From: Paracentrotus lividus
Taxonomy: Eukaryota; Echinodermata; Echinoidea; Camarodonta; Echinidae
Reading direction: 5' to 3'
NCBI GenBank assembly: GCA_940671915.1
Contig: CALNVZ010003435.1
Coordinates: forward strand, 12,738,395-12,802,394
DNA length: 64,000 bases
Part shown: in pieces, positions 47,188-60,800 of the stretch
How positions within the stretch are numbered: the first letter of the stretch is position 1
Layout of the letters: every line of letters begins with the position of its first letter
The notes under the pieces: model-generated
Seen by the model: the letters and a program-made list of their open reading frames with translations, nothing else
Databases searched by the model: none
What the model was told of the DNA's origin: nothing
Made by a program: the position numbers and the translations under genes

Positions 47188-50100
47188 GAATTCCGATTTA
47201 AATCGGAGGAATATCACCCCTGCACAAATGAACAAACTAGCACATCAATGATGTGGTGCTCATCCAGCATCTTGCAAAGAAATAAACACGATTTTTACAT
47301 TTTTTGCATAAATCAACATAAATTATTTTCTTGTCAAAATTTCAAAGTTCTGTGTAGTTTGGCAAACCTCATGTAGCTCTACCAGATGAAAGTTAAAAAA
47401 AAATCAAAATCGGTCAACTAATAAAGAAGAAACATTTTTTGTGCATACTGAAAAATGCGCATAAATTAGAATGTTTAATGAGTTTCAGAATTCTGTGTAG
47501 AAGTTTTGAATCCAACATCTAGTGCTATCATACAGGCGCGGATCCAGGATTTTCCAGAGGGGGGGGCCCAACTTTGAAAAAAAAATCTTGCGAGCGGAGC
47601 GAGCAAACGAGCGCGAAGCGCAAGTTAACATATCCCGATATATAGGCCTATACTGACCTCAAACGAGGAATTTAAACAATTTGCATTTTACTCTTATGAA
47701 AACAAAATAATAATTATGCTAGCAAAAAAAAAAAAAAAAAAAAAAAAAATCGGTATAATTATTTTAAACAAAACTTTAGTGGTTTGAATATGTGTTCTAA
47801 ATTGCCAACATGAGATGAAAACTTTGAGGTAAAAATCTGAGTTAGTTGTGCATTATATACCCTACTAAATCGGTATCTGCGAGCGCGAAGCGCGAGCCGA
47901 AAATTTTGAGCTCAAAATTGGAGTTATTTCTTCATTATGATTTAGTATCCGCGAGCCGAAAATTTTTGGATTTTAAAGATACATATAGGGAATAAATAGA
48001 GGGGCACTTTCTACTATTAATTTTTTTTTGGGAGATAATTGTGTTTTATAGACCTTATTTGAAATCCGGGAGCGCGAAGCGCGAGCTGAAAATTTTGAGG
48101 TAAAAATTGGAGTTATTTGTGCATTATGATTTAGTATCAGACATGTCAGCAGCAGCGCGCAAGCTTGGGTCTTTTAAAACGTATATGGAATTAAAAATAC
48201 AAAGGAGAAGCACTCTGTATTTAAAAATTCGTAATTATTGTGGTATTATTAACCATTAGTAATCTCGCTGAGGCGAAGCCGCGAGCTGAAAATTTTTAAG
48301 GTAAAGTTTAGAGTTAACCTGCTATATCTATACTTATATACCCTACTAGCTTCCGGTATCTGCCGAGCGCAAGCCGCGAGACCGAAAAATATGCCTTTTG
48401 GTTTAATAAGATTATAAATAATAAAGGGCACTTTCAGCATAAAGAATTGTAGATAAATGTGTATTAAGACCTCTATTTAGAATACCGCAGAGCGCGAAGC
48501 GCGAGCAAAAATTCTGAGTTTTAAACTAGAATATGAATAAATAAAAGGGTACTTTCTATATTTAATTTTCTTTAGCAATAATTGAATATTATGCTTATTT
48601 AGTATCGCGAGATGCGCGAATGCGCTGAGCTTGAAAATTTGTTGTTTAAAAATGATTTAGTTCAGACATGTAGCGAGGCGCGAAGCAGCGACCGAAATTT
48701 TGGGTTGTAAAAGATATATGGAATAAGGGGATGTTCTAAGTATTCAATGTAGATGATTGTGTTTAGACCTATTTAAGTATCGCGAGCACGCAAGCGCGGC
48801 TGAAATTTGGATGGTAAATTTTGAGTTTAATTGTTTAATTATATACCTACTAATTAGGTATCTGCGCGAGCGCGAAGCGGAGCCGAAAAATTTGGGATTT
48901 AAAAGCAATCTAGTAATAAATAAAGGGCCTTTCTACTAAGATTGTGATAATGTGTTTAATTAAACCTCTATATTAGTATCGCGGGCGAAGCGGAGCGTGA
49001 ACTTTTTGGTTAATTGTGATTATATACCCTACTAAATTGACTGCTATGTGGAGCTGCGAAGCGCGAGTCCGAAATTTTGAAAGCTAAAATTGGTTATTTG
49101 CATACCGATTGATATCCGCGACGCGAAAGTTGGGTTTAAAATTATGATGGAATAAGTAGGGCTTTTGTATTTCCACGGCCGATATTTTTTTCGATTGAGC
49201 GGGACCACTGCCAAGGGTCCACCTGAGGCCTCTTTTCTTTGTCACATATTTGAAACTTTAGTTTTAAATAATTTTTCTTTATTTTTACTTTTCGTCAGTA
49301 ATGTATTTCTTTTCTTTAAAGAAAGGAGAAAAATCGGCTCGTGGACCCTCCCCAAATTTGGCTAGGTTGGTCGTTTACAACCCAATTAGGCCTATTTCGT
49401 GATTCTTATGAAATAAAAGATTTATGCGAATATTGTACAAACACACGGCCTTTATTTCCCTTCCTTTCTTTCTATTTCCTCTTTTCTCTCCCTTTTCCCT
49501 TCTTTCTCCCTTTCTTCTCCTCCTTTTTTTTTTTTTTTTTTTTTTTTGGGGCAATGGGGGGGGGCCCCGGGCCGTTGGACCCCCCCCTGGATCCGCGCCT
49601 GTCATATAAAACAACAGAATTGAAATCAGACTTGAAATGACAAAGAAGAAGCAATTTTTGTGATTTCATGAATAAATTTCGCATCAACATTAGCATAAAA
49701 TAATTGTCATAGACAAAACTTACTGAAATTTCTGTGTACCGCTTAACTCACAACGGCTGTAATTAACCGCACCCAAATATCTCGACTCCCGCTGAAAAAA
49801 ACAAAAACAAAAAATTCCCGATTTTTTTTTTTTCCATTTTAAAAAAAAAAGTGAAATATAGCGCCTCGCAATGTTTCCCGAAAATGAACACATATTTCTT
49901 TATTTGCAAACAAATTTTTTGATGAAACATCTAATAAATCGTTGGTATGTAACTTAATTCTAACATAGATACAGGGCATATTTACGGTAGTGAAGGATTG
50001 GCCTTGCATCTGACCTAATTGCCGTTCTATACACACGCATGATACACACACGCGCTTCAACATGCACTGGCAGGCATGAAGATTTGGAAAAACAGTCACC

Positions 50101-50613
50101 TCGGCACTCAAACAAATGGGTACCGAGTCATGTTCTTATGTCTCTATCATTTTTGTTCATATGATTGTAAATGATAGTAAATCAATTATACGATTGTCCA
50201 AGTACATAAGTCACTTTTTTTTTTCTTCTCCTTTTACAGGGCTCGATGCGGTACCAAATTAAGGAAGACCACCACACAGGAGCAGCGTTAGTTAATTTAC
50301 CCGAAATGAATAAATTTTATAATTGTAATGGAAGAGAAACAATATTTCTTATAAAGAAACAGAGAAAATATTGAAGGTCAAACTGTGGTTTATCTTTGCA
50401 ACGTGAGCAAACAAAGAGGAAAGAAAAAGGGAGACTGTCAAAGAGTAATTTTTACGAGAGAAAATAATATAAAAGAGAGAGAGATAAATATGAAAGAGCA
50501 AGAGTGAGATGTAGAAAGAACTGAAAGATTTTTTAAGAGCTAGAGAGAGTGGGAAAATAAAATTGATACGAGTGAGAAGAAAGGGAAGAAATGAGAAAAA
50601 AAGAAAGAAAAGG

Positions 50614-50660
<47 letters not shown>

Positions 50661-53600
50661 GGAGATGAAAAAGAAGGAGAAAAAAAAAAACAAGCATTCT
50701 TTCGTGTTGTTTTGGTGGCCCTGAAAAGGGCCGTTTTGTTAATTGGCTAGAAGCCGTAGAACTCTACCTCGTCAGACGAGTCCTCGAAGACAGCTCGCAG
50801 TTCGTCTTCAGAATCGGAGTCTTCCATCTGTTCTTAAGGGTCTTGATGGATCAAGTCATCTTCGGTGCCGTCCAGGTCATTGGACATGCAGCACTTGAGG
50901 AACGACCGTCTGATGAGCTCTGGTGAAATTCCATCCCAAGCCTTTAAAATCCAAGAGCAGATAGTAGGAAGATCTACTTTCTTGGTCCTGCCAGACTTGG
51001 TGAACGACTTCTCCCCCTCCATCATCCACAGAGACCACTCCCGGCGAAGGGCATCCTTGAAGGGCTTGTTTACTGAGACGTCGAGAGGCTGGAGCATGCA
51101 GGTCATACCACCCGGTATGACCACCAGATCAGTGTTGGTGTTGCGAAGGAGTTTCTTGGTGGCGTCGGTCTTGTGACAACGGAAAGCATCCAGCACCAGC
51201 ATACTTCTCCGCTTGGCCAGGCTGCCTACTCGTCGCCCCCAGACAGTCTTCACCCAGTCTTTGGTGATCTCCTCGTCGAACCAACCCTTGGCCTGCACTC
51301 TCACGATGATGCCCGGCGGGAAAGTTTCTTTCAGCAATGTCTTCTACTTGAAGACTACGTAGGGAGGAAGTTTCCCACCGTCCGCCATGCACGCCAACAT
51401 GACAGTAAACCTGTCCTTCTCGCGGCCGGACGTGGTAACGGAGACGGACTTCTCCCCCTTCTGTGAGATGGTGCAGCCTCTTGGAAGGTCGAACTGCAGT
51501 GGGGTCTGGTCCGCACAGTACAGCTAGCTGATCACTCGCGCTCGCTCGCGCTACTAATCCCATAAAAGAAGACCGACCATCGGCCGCGTAAACAATAGAA
51601 CTTTTTAATTCTTTATAGCGCTACATTAGGGTAGACAAAGGGGATTCATACTATTGATAAAACTTGAACGTGACAGGTAAGTTCTCGGTAAATCTGTCAA
51701 TCAAAGTATTGGACCTGTGTGTATGTACGTGTGGCCCACAGTTTGCCCCGCACGGTTATTGTGCGATTGGCGAGCCGCTGGGGCCGGCGTCAACCCACCG
51801 AAGGGATGCACATCTCACACTGCCAATTACAGCTTCAAATTATAAATTTTAAAGGTTCTTGTTACTTGTAATACTTCAGGAAACCGTGTATAAATTATTT
51901 CTTTTGCATATCCAATTACTTGAAGCCCCTAACCAATGTATTGTAGCTTTGATTTTACTCTTTATTTTTTTCTTAATTTCTCGCGCATGCCTCGCCAAGC
52001 CTATCTCTATGTATAAACCGCACCCCCAACTTTTGACTTTTTCCCGACGGCAAAAAGGTGCGGCTTATACACTGTTAATTACGGTAGAAGTTTGATGAAC
52101 CTCATGTAGCTCTACCAGATGCAACAAAAAAAAAATCAAAATCCATCAACAAATGAAGACGAAGAAGCATTTTTTGTGAATTTCAGAAAAATGCTAATAA
52201 ATTAGCATATTTAATGAGTTTCAAAATTCTGTGTAGAAGTTTTGAATCCCCCACCTAGTGCTATCATCTAAAGCAAACAGAATTGAAATCGAACTTGAAA
52301 TGACGAAGAAGAAGCATTTTGAAATTGTGGACGGATGACAGACGACGGACGACGGACGCCACGCCACGGCATAAGCTCATCAGGCTCTTTGAGCCGGATG
52401 AGCTAAAAATGACAAGTGTTAAAAATAAATGGCAATAAAAGAGAGAAAAGACTGGCCGGATGAGAGGCTGAAAACCCACTGAGCCAGGAAATCCTACTAT
52501 CAATCCGGCTACAAAAACCTTCCTCACACCCTCTAAGAAACCTATCACTCAACTCATTACTCTTCTTTACATTAATTGTTACAAAAGTTAATTTATTTCT
52601 TGATCAATGTTTGGGATGTGGAACATAATTGTTCATCTTTATGTAGATTTTGCGAGATCATCCAGTTCAAACATTTCATATGAGTGTTTTTTCTTAGATT
52701 GTACAGCCAATCTGTCACAGAAGAAGCTATGGTAAAAATCTTAACATGTATAAAACTTTTGTCAACACAAGCTTAAAGTTATCATCATTGAATCTATCTA
52801 CATGGATATTTCATAAACTGCTCTCTGAAAGAAAACAAAAAGATTTCAAAAATACTGCAGTCTTGCTGAAATCAAATTTCTTTTCTATGCATCTTTTTTT
52901 TTGTAGGTAAACAAGCTCTCACTGAGAAGCCTCTGAATCACAAACTTTAATGCAGATTTCTGTGTTCTTACCTTCAACATTCCACATCATATCTAGGTCT
53001 GGTGGGATACCGCTTAAGATGAACAGTCGGACAGTATCCACTCCAAACTCTTCAATAGCACCCTCTGGGTCAACGCCATTGTATTTAGACTTGCTCATCT
53101 TCTCCCATTTGACGGCTAGCTCCTCCCCTGTATCTTTCTGGACTGGTGCAGAACCTGAGTGAGGTAAGATTAATCATATTGACTCAATTACCATTGGTTT
53201 GTTCCCTTGCAGTCCAAAAGCAAAAAAAAAACAACAACAACAACAACAAAAAACAACAAAAAAACACTCCAGAAACCTGGGCTGTGATTCGCCAAGTCAT
53301 CAGTAAGTTACAAATGACTTCATAAACAACTGTTGATCAGTTCTTGTGCTAAATGATTCATCCTGGTGATTACTATAGCACCCAAGAACATGTTCCAGTT
53401 GTTCGTAAAAATCATTTGTAACTTTAAGAACAGCTAAGGTTTGCTATCAAAATGTCAATGGCCAATCATGATCATTGTTACTTGCCTTTTTCCTCATATG
53501 ACTGACCAGTAACCAATTAGAACTGTTCTTTCAAACTTGCAATTGATCTAAATGCTTCGTGTTACTGGGCCCAAGTGTGCCAAATGCTCAGCAGTCCAAT

Positions 53601-56600
53601 ATTTACAAGTACATGCAACTGCACATCAACAAGATCCATCCATAACAAGGCTTGTCATCAAATGGAAATGCTCTACAAATTGTATGATCTCTGAGCTCCT
53701 ACATGTGTAACAAATTCAATATCATTCCATGATATCATAACAGTCAATGCACAGATTAAAGCTGCCACATTAAAAGTGATGTTCCTGTGCTTCGGAACAA
53801 GTCAACAGCAGTAGCGGACGCAGCCTGGCGTCACACAATAAAAGTAGCGGGCCTATGCGTAAACATAGTAGAGCCGCTATTCTCCCCAGACAATCGTCAT
53901 CTAAAACATATCAAGAACCATTTCACTTACCAGAATGATCTACTTGATCGGGAGTAACGTACTGCCCACTGGAAGCCACTCTATAACTCTGCCCCATCAC
54001 AAGTCCCTGGACAAGTAGCCTCTTGAAGGGCTCCTTGTGGGCTACTAGCCCTTGATCATAGAGGAAATGGTTGATGAACCGAGCGTATAACAGGTGCATG
54101 ATAGCTGTGTGGAAAGAGAGAGAGAGAGAGAAAGAGAAAGGTGTATATAATCAATAATGCAATTTTGTAGTTCTACCTCATATACCTTTTGAAGAGCCCC
54201 TTGTGGGCTACTAGCCCTTTTTCATGGAGGAAATGGTTGATAAATCGAATGATAACAGATGCATAATAGATGTGTGGAAAGAGAGAGATGTTTGAAGTCA
54301 TATCTTGAAACATAACTTGATGGCCACATCTCACTGTCTTCATGACGAGAATGAAAGTGATGAGGCAAGTGTGGAAGAATTAAGACGGCCCATTTAAAAC
54401 CCCAATTCTGATAATTTTATTTTTAATTGTATGCAACTTTGTAATAGTTCATCACTAGCCCCCTTGATGAGCAACCTCTCACAGCATTCTTTGTGGGCTA
54501 CTTGCCCTTGGTTTAGGGACCTCAGAATCTGCAATTTGCCATTGTAGCAGATCTTGAGGATCCCTTAAAGGTGGTCATTCACGAGCATCGCTAAACCAAA
54601 ACGAGGAATCAAGATGCGCTAGTGTGGTCGCAGCCATTTTGTTTACGAAGCTTAGAGCATGACTTAATTTGCATACGGTTACACGCCAGCCAATCGCGAT
54701 CGCGCTGTTAGAGCGATTCGCGATATACAAGCGTGTGTGTGTGGAGTGTTTGTGTGTATAAAGCACTGTATTAGTGCACGAGTTAATACCTGGGCCGAAT
54801 ACATTGCAGTATTCGGATCTCGAGATGTAATAGACCCGATATCATGTGTATTACTATAATATCACCTTCTCGCTTGCACGCGAATCATTGCCGATAAGAA
54901 ATCGGCTCATAACTTCGACAATCGTTCGGGTGTTCTAGCTTTCGGTTTTTGGACCACTGCGTAAGAGTCGCACATCGTTGGTATGAATGGGCAGCTTGCA
55001 GAGCTCGTACTGCGTACGTATTTTGAACTCCCTCTACACTATGGGGAACGTACATCTTTAACCCTATTCAGACTGGCATTTTCAAGAGGAGATTTTGACT
55101 GGGGGGGGGGGGGTCAATTTGACCCCCCTCTGAGATCTCGGCCGCGGATAGTCCGCTCGCGGCGAAATTTTGCGCGAACGTCGCTGCACATGTAAAGGGT
55201 GTCGCTGGTAGTTTTTTTTGAAAAAAAATTTCAGTATTTAATTTATGCTAATTTATGCATACTCATGTATGCAAATTAGAAGCTTTTTTATGGAAATCGT
55301 TAATATTTCATTAATAAATATAGTTATGAAGCCCAAATTTTTCTAAAAGTTGCTGAGTAGCCAAGACAACAGTATTGAATAGACAAATTCAGAAATTTCA
55401 AATTAATTCTTTTGTATTCTATTGTTTTATGAATTTCTTATGTATTCTATTGTTTTTATTTCTTATGTATTTCTTTGTTTTGTAATTTTTTATGCTTGAG
55501 AAATGTATTTTGATCAATATAAAGACAAATTTAATCAATCAAAAGGCTCAGAAGGCACAATTATCAGTGTTATAAAGAAATTTAGAAAAAAGCAGTATTT
55601 TGTACACAAACGCATGCAAAATGACGATTTTCGTTCAATTTAGGCCTGACATGCGATTACGTAATGTTGCGTAATGCAACAACGGAGTATCCGATTTTTT
55701 CGAACTTGGTGTCAAAATTTGCGAGACACTTGAAAGAAAAAAGTCATAAAGCGCCGGGTTGCGATTCGCAGCGTTGCGTGGCAGTCGCCGGATTTCGTAC
55801 AGGGGGGTCAAATTGACCCCCCCCCCAGTCTGAATAGGGTTAAGCCCAAGAAACAACTATGTTCCTCAAAGCAGTCATATAACTATACTAGAATTATTAA
55901 TTACACTGTTAAACAATAATAAACTAGATGAATCTTCGACCGCGCCACGGTCGGAAGGCATGCCTCCGTATTGCCACATCGGAAAAAAAAAAGGCATGCG
56001 CATGTTGAGTATTTTACATCCATTTATACCATGACATCTTTGAGATATTGACCCCAAATCTATTAAATTGTATCATCAGAATTATTTCCAACTCAGGAAG
56101 GATGGCTACTGATGTAATAAAAAGGATAAACATGTTTAAGTTGATCTGTCAAAGGTCCTTCAGAAATTGCACAAACGAGTCATTTACATAAATAACCAGT
56201 GACCTTTGATGTCCTGACCTCAAAAAATCTAATCAGTTCATCTTTCCTCCCACATGACCCAAGTTTGAGGTTGATCCATAAAACGGTTCAGAAGTTACAG
56301 CAAGAACATGCCATTTTCATGTATACAATGACGTCTGTGACCCTTGACCTTTGACTTCATGACCTCAAAATATAATGAATTCATTGCCCTACCATATGCA
56401 CACATGACCCAAGTTTGATGTTCATCCATCTAACTGTTCTTAAGTTATCGCAAGAACAAGCCATTTTCACGTACACAATGTCCTCTGTGGCCTTTGAACT
56501 TTGACCTCATGACTCTAAATTCTAATCAGTTTATTGTCCGTCCCATATGCACATATGACCAAGTTGAAATTGATCCGTCAAACGGTTTTTAAGTTTATTG

Positions 56601-57758
56601 CGAGAACAAGCCATTTTCATGTACACAATGACCTCTGTGACCTTTGACCTCAAAATCTGATAAGTTCATTGTCCCTCCCATATGTAAATATGATCCCAGT
56701 TTGAAGTTGATCCCTCAAACGGTTCTTAAGTATGCAAGAACGAGAGCCATTTTCACGTACACAATGACCTGTGACCTTTGACCTCATGACCCCAAAATCT
56801 AATAAGTTATTGACCCTCATATATGCACATATGACCCAAGTTTATCCCTCAAACGGTTCTTAAGTTATCGCAAGAACGAGCCATTTTCATGTACAATACC
56901 TCTGTACCTTTGACCTCATGACCCCAAATCTAATCAGTTCATTTTCCCTACCATATGCATACATGATCCCATTTGAAGTTGACCCGTCAAACCGTTCTTA
57001 AGTTATTGCGAGAACGAACCATTTTCATGTATACAAGACATCTGTGACCTTTGACCTTTGACCTCATGACCCAAAATCTAATCAGTTCATTGCCCCTCCA
57101 TAGGCACACATTACCCAAGTTTGAAGTTGACCCGTCAAATGGTTTTGAAAAGTGTATGGCAGAGAACGAGCCATTTTCATGCATACAATGACCTCTGTGA
57201 CCTTTGACCTAATGACACCAAAGTCTAATCAGATCATTGTCCCTACCATATGCATACATGATCCAAGTTTGAAAGTGATCCATCAAACAGTTCTTAAGTT
57301 ATCGCGAGAACGAAAACGGGACGGACGTACGGACGGACGGACGGACAACCCGAAAACATAATGCCTCCGGCACCACCTTCGGTGGCGGAGGCATAAAAAC
57401 AGGAAAGTTCTTGCAGCAGGGCTTCAAGAAGTTTTTAGAACACTTGTAATCTTACTGCACAATTTGCAGTAAAATTACAGAAAATTGGTATATGGGGTAT
57501 GAAATTTTACAAATTTCCTGTAAAATACCCAAGTTTTTTCTTTTTAAAAAGAGAACTGTTTTGTTGAATTACAGAAAATTTCTAGAATATACCAATTTTC
57601 TGTATTTCTACTGTAAATTGTGTTAACAATTGTGCAGTAAGATTACAGGTGTTCTTGAAGCCCTGCTGCAAGAACTTTTCTGCCTTTTTAAGGAGAAAAA
57701 AAAATACAGAACCATACTGTATATTCTGGAAATTTTCTGCAATTTAACAGAACAGGTC

Positions 57759-57805
<47 letters not shown>

Positions 57806-60800
57806 AAAAGAGTCTTTTATTACAAGAAATTTATCAAATTTCAAACCCCTTTAACCCTAATCAGGCCGGGCTTTTTTGGCTGTCCTATGGCCGGGGGGGG
57901 GGTTGAATCAACCCCCCCCTGAGATCTCGGCCGCCGATCGCGCGAACGCCGCGAAATTTTGCACAATGGTAGTGTGCAATGTAATCTACAAGTTAGCATC
58001 GTTAATTTTCCTGAAATAATGTTATTTTATTTTATATCAATTAATTATGTTAATTTATGCATAATTTATTCTTTTTGCTCTAATTTACTAAATAAAGCTC
58101 CTAGAATGCTAAAATTTGGTCTAAATATTCTTTGTACCATTCCCAACAATTTTACTTGAAAAAAAAATTGGTATCAAAATTATTTTCTTATGTATTTTAT
58201 TGTTTTACGAATTTCTTATGTATTTCTTTGTTTTTTAACCTTTTGTTTTTCTTTGTTTTTTGGTCAAAATTGATTGCAGAATCTTTTTGAAGCATAATTA
58301 TGCTAAAATAAATTGATTTTAGCCAGTGAAAGTGAAAATAATCATATGATTATGAATTGCATGAGAAAAATCTATTTGCATTGACTTTGTACACAAAATC
58401 ACGTTTTTGAGCGGTTTTCGGTCTGACGGATATTTTTGAAAATCATGCAGCGTCGTCACCGTATGCCCGATTTTCGCGAAAACGATTTCAAAAGATGCGC
58501 AAGACTTGAAAGTAAAAAGTCATTGAGCGGCGCTGTCCAAAAATTTTGCGCGGCGGCATGGTCGCGGAAAATGTCGAGGGGGGGGTTGATTCAACCCCCC
58601 CCCCCGGCCTGATTAGGGTTAATATACCAATGTTTTGTAATTTTACTGCAAATTGTGCAGAAAGATTACAGGTGTTCTTAAAGACTTGCTGCAAGAACTT
58701 TTCTGATTTTTTAAAGAGAAAATTTCCAACAGTGTACTATTCATTCATACCATGTTCTTTTCCTCCCACATACACATCTACAGGCAGCAACCAATCAGCA
58801 TTCTCCTTTCCAAACGCTTCTTTCTGATTGGTTGAATCTGTGTACCTCAGGTAGTACCAGGAAGAATCCACAAACGTGTCCATGGTGTCTGTTTCTCGTT
58901 TTGCTGCTCCCCCACACTTGGGACATTGTGTGTTGATCCAGTCTGCCTGGTCAGCGAGTGGGGACAAGCCCTTTCCTGAGAGTGAATCCAGCTTGGGTAG
59001 GGTCACTGGGAGGTCAGCATTAGGAACAGGAACAGCCTAGGGAGCATTTCATGAAACAAATATTCACTGATTCTCATTGACAACTGTTATAAGCTACTGA
59101 AATGCTTGCATCTGATTGGCTGAGAGCAAATTTGTCGGATAAAACGTCCGACAGTCCTTTCATGAAACGCCCCCCCTGGTAGGAACAGAACCAGAGAAGA
59201 ACTTCCTTATATAACAATCCAAATGTATTTGCTTATTCTGACCTAATACTATTTTACAAAGTGTTTAATATCATCAAAATAAGGAATTTATTCATTTGTC
59301 TCCAATGGTAAAAACACAAGCAACTGCAGTGTGAATAGTCAGAGCCAGACAGCTGTGAAAAAATGACAGGCTACCCGGGCGGGATATGAATCCACGACCT
59401 CTAGATTGCTAGACCAGCATCATAACCACTAGACCATTGGAAAGCCTGTAGCGATCAAGGTTCAAACTATCTCACATACATTAATATGAAATGTAAATGG
59501 TTTATGCCGTTAGAATGTTAAAGACTAGGAATTTATTCATTGATATCATATTTTGATAAATGGTTTATTGGTAAGACGTTCATCATTGCAATGATATCAT
59601 GAAATTCAAAATAATATACAAAAGAGATTAAAATTTTTTTTTTTTTAAAGTAACTTATGAAATTATATACAGACAAGTGCTCAAAGGGCAGGCAGGCTTT
59701 GCGATTTAGGTTGTTGCACTTATACAATCATTGCAAGAAAAAGAAAAAGAAATACTGTCTGTATAGGTGCTTGTAGTTAATCTTGACTATTTCTGGATCT
59801 GGATATGGATGCTGTTATGTACAAACGCCTGGTGTGGCTATCAAGGACATTTCATGATCTAAAAAGCCTTTGCCAAAGTAACAACACTCTGGTATTACCT
59901 TGCATTTAGGACAATGTATGACTGGGATTGGCGTACCCCAGTAGCGCTGCCTTGATATCAGCCAATCAAATTGTCTCGGACTGGTCATGTGACCACCAAT
60001 GCCCAGCTGTCTGGCGTGTTCCATGATGGAAGACCTGGCATCATCTCTTGTCATCCCTGTGAGCTGTATCAAGAAGGAAAAGATGGAATTTGGTGTGGGG
60101 GGCTGATGTTCACAATGAATATAAGAAGATGAAATAGGGCAAAAATCACAGTGAGCAAGCCCTCTTCTACCACTTACCGTTTTCTAGCTGTTTTCTCTTT
60201 CTTTTTCTTTCTGTTTTTAATAAAGTCTGGGTGAATATACTTGCTATTTAGTGGCTGAAAAGTCTCCCTTTTATCTCTCTTTTATCACCATTTTGTCGCT
60301 TAGGTTTTTTTTTTATACAAAACAGTTAGAAAACGATGAGTTCTGTCATTTCTGCACAGCCTGCTCACTGTGAGTAATAGCAAAATTGACATTTGTGTAT
60401 ATAGTGTATATATATATATTAATCCTGAATTGTTCATGAATATTATTGAGTGAATGGACTTGATTCACAAAAGCTTCATACCACAAAATATTTCCAGAGA
60501 AATTTATTGAATTTTCAAATTTTATGGTTTCACAGAGGTGAATTTTTTGACAAACCCTCAATCTAAATTGTTCCCCCTTGACTCAAGCACAGAAATTGGT
60601 TGAAAATAGAGATAGGATTGTTTGAGATCCTGGAAGCAAAACTAAATCAAAGGTGATATTGCAGTGTAGTTTTCAGCAAATTGTATCTTTCTAAAAAAAA
60701 AAAAAAAGTATTAACACATTTCTTTCTAGTATTGACTTACTTGGTCTGCATTGAAAATCTTCCCGTCTTCTAGGACCCTCTGATACTTGATACCATGCTG

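Noticed and set aside
47590..49150. CRISPR-like regularly spaced repeats
   Set aside because: The context is an animal intron. Spacers are homologous to each other, the repeats lie inside a TIR element, and no cas genes exist.
50339..50693. Phe-rich minus-strand frame beside the stem-loop
   Set aside because: A translation of the poly-A/purine tract, not a protein.
59340..59462. Possible tRNA gene on the minus strand
   Set aside because: A- and B-box-like parts exist, but the acceptor stem does not pair and the B box is diverged, so it is better read as a SINE head.
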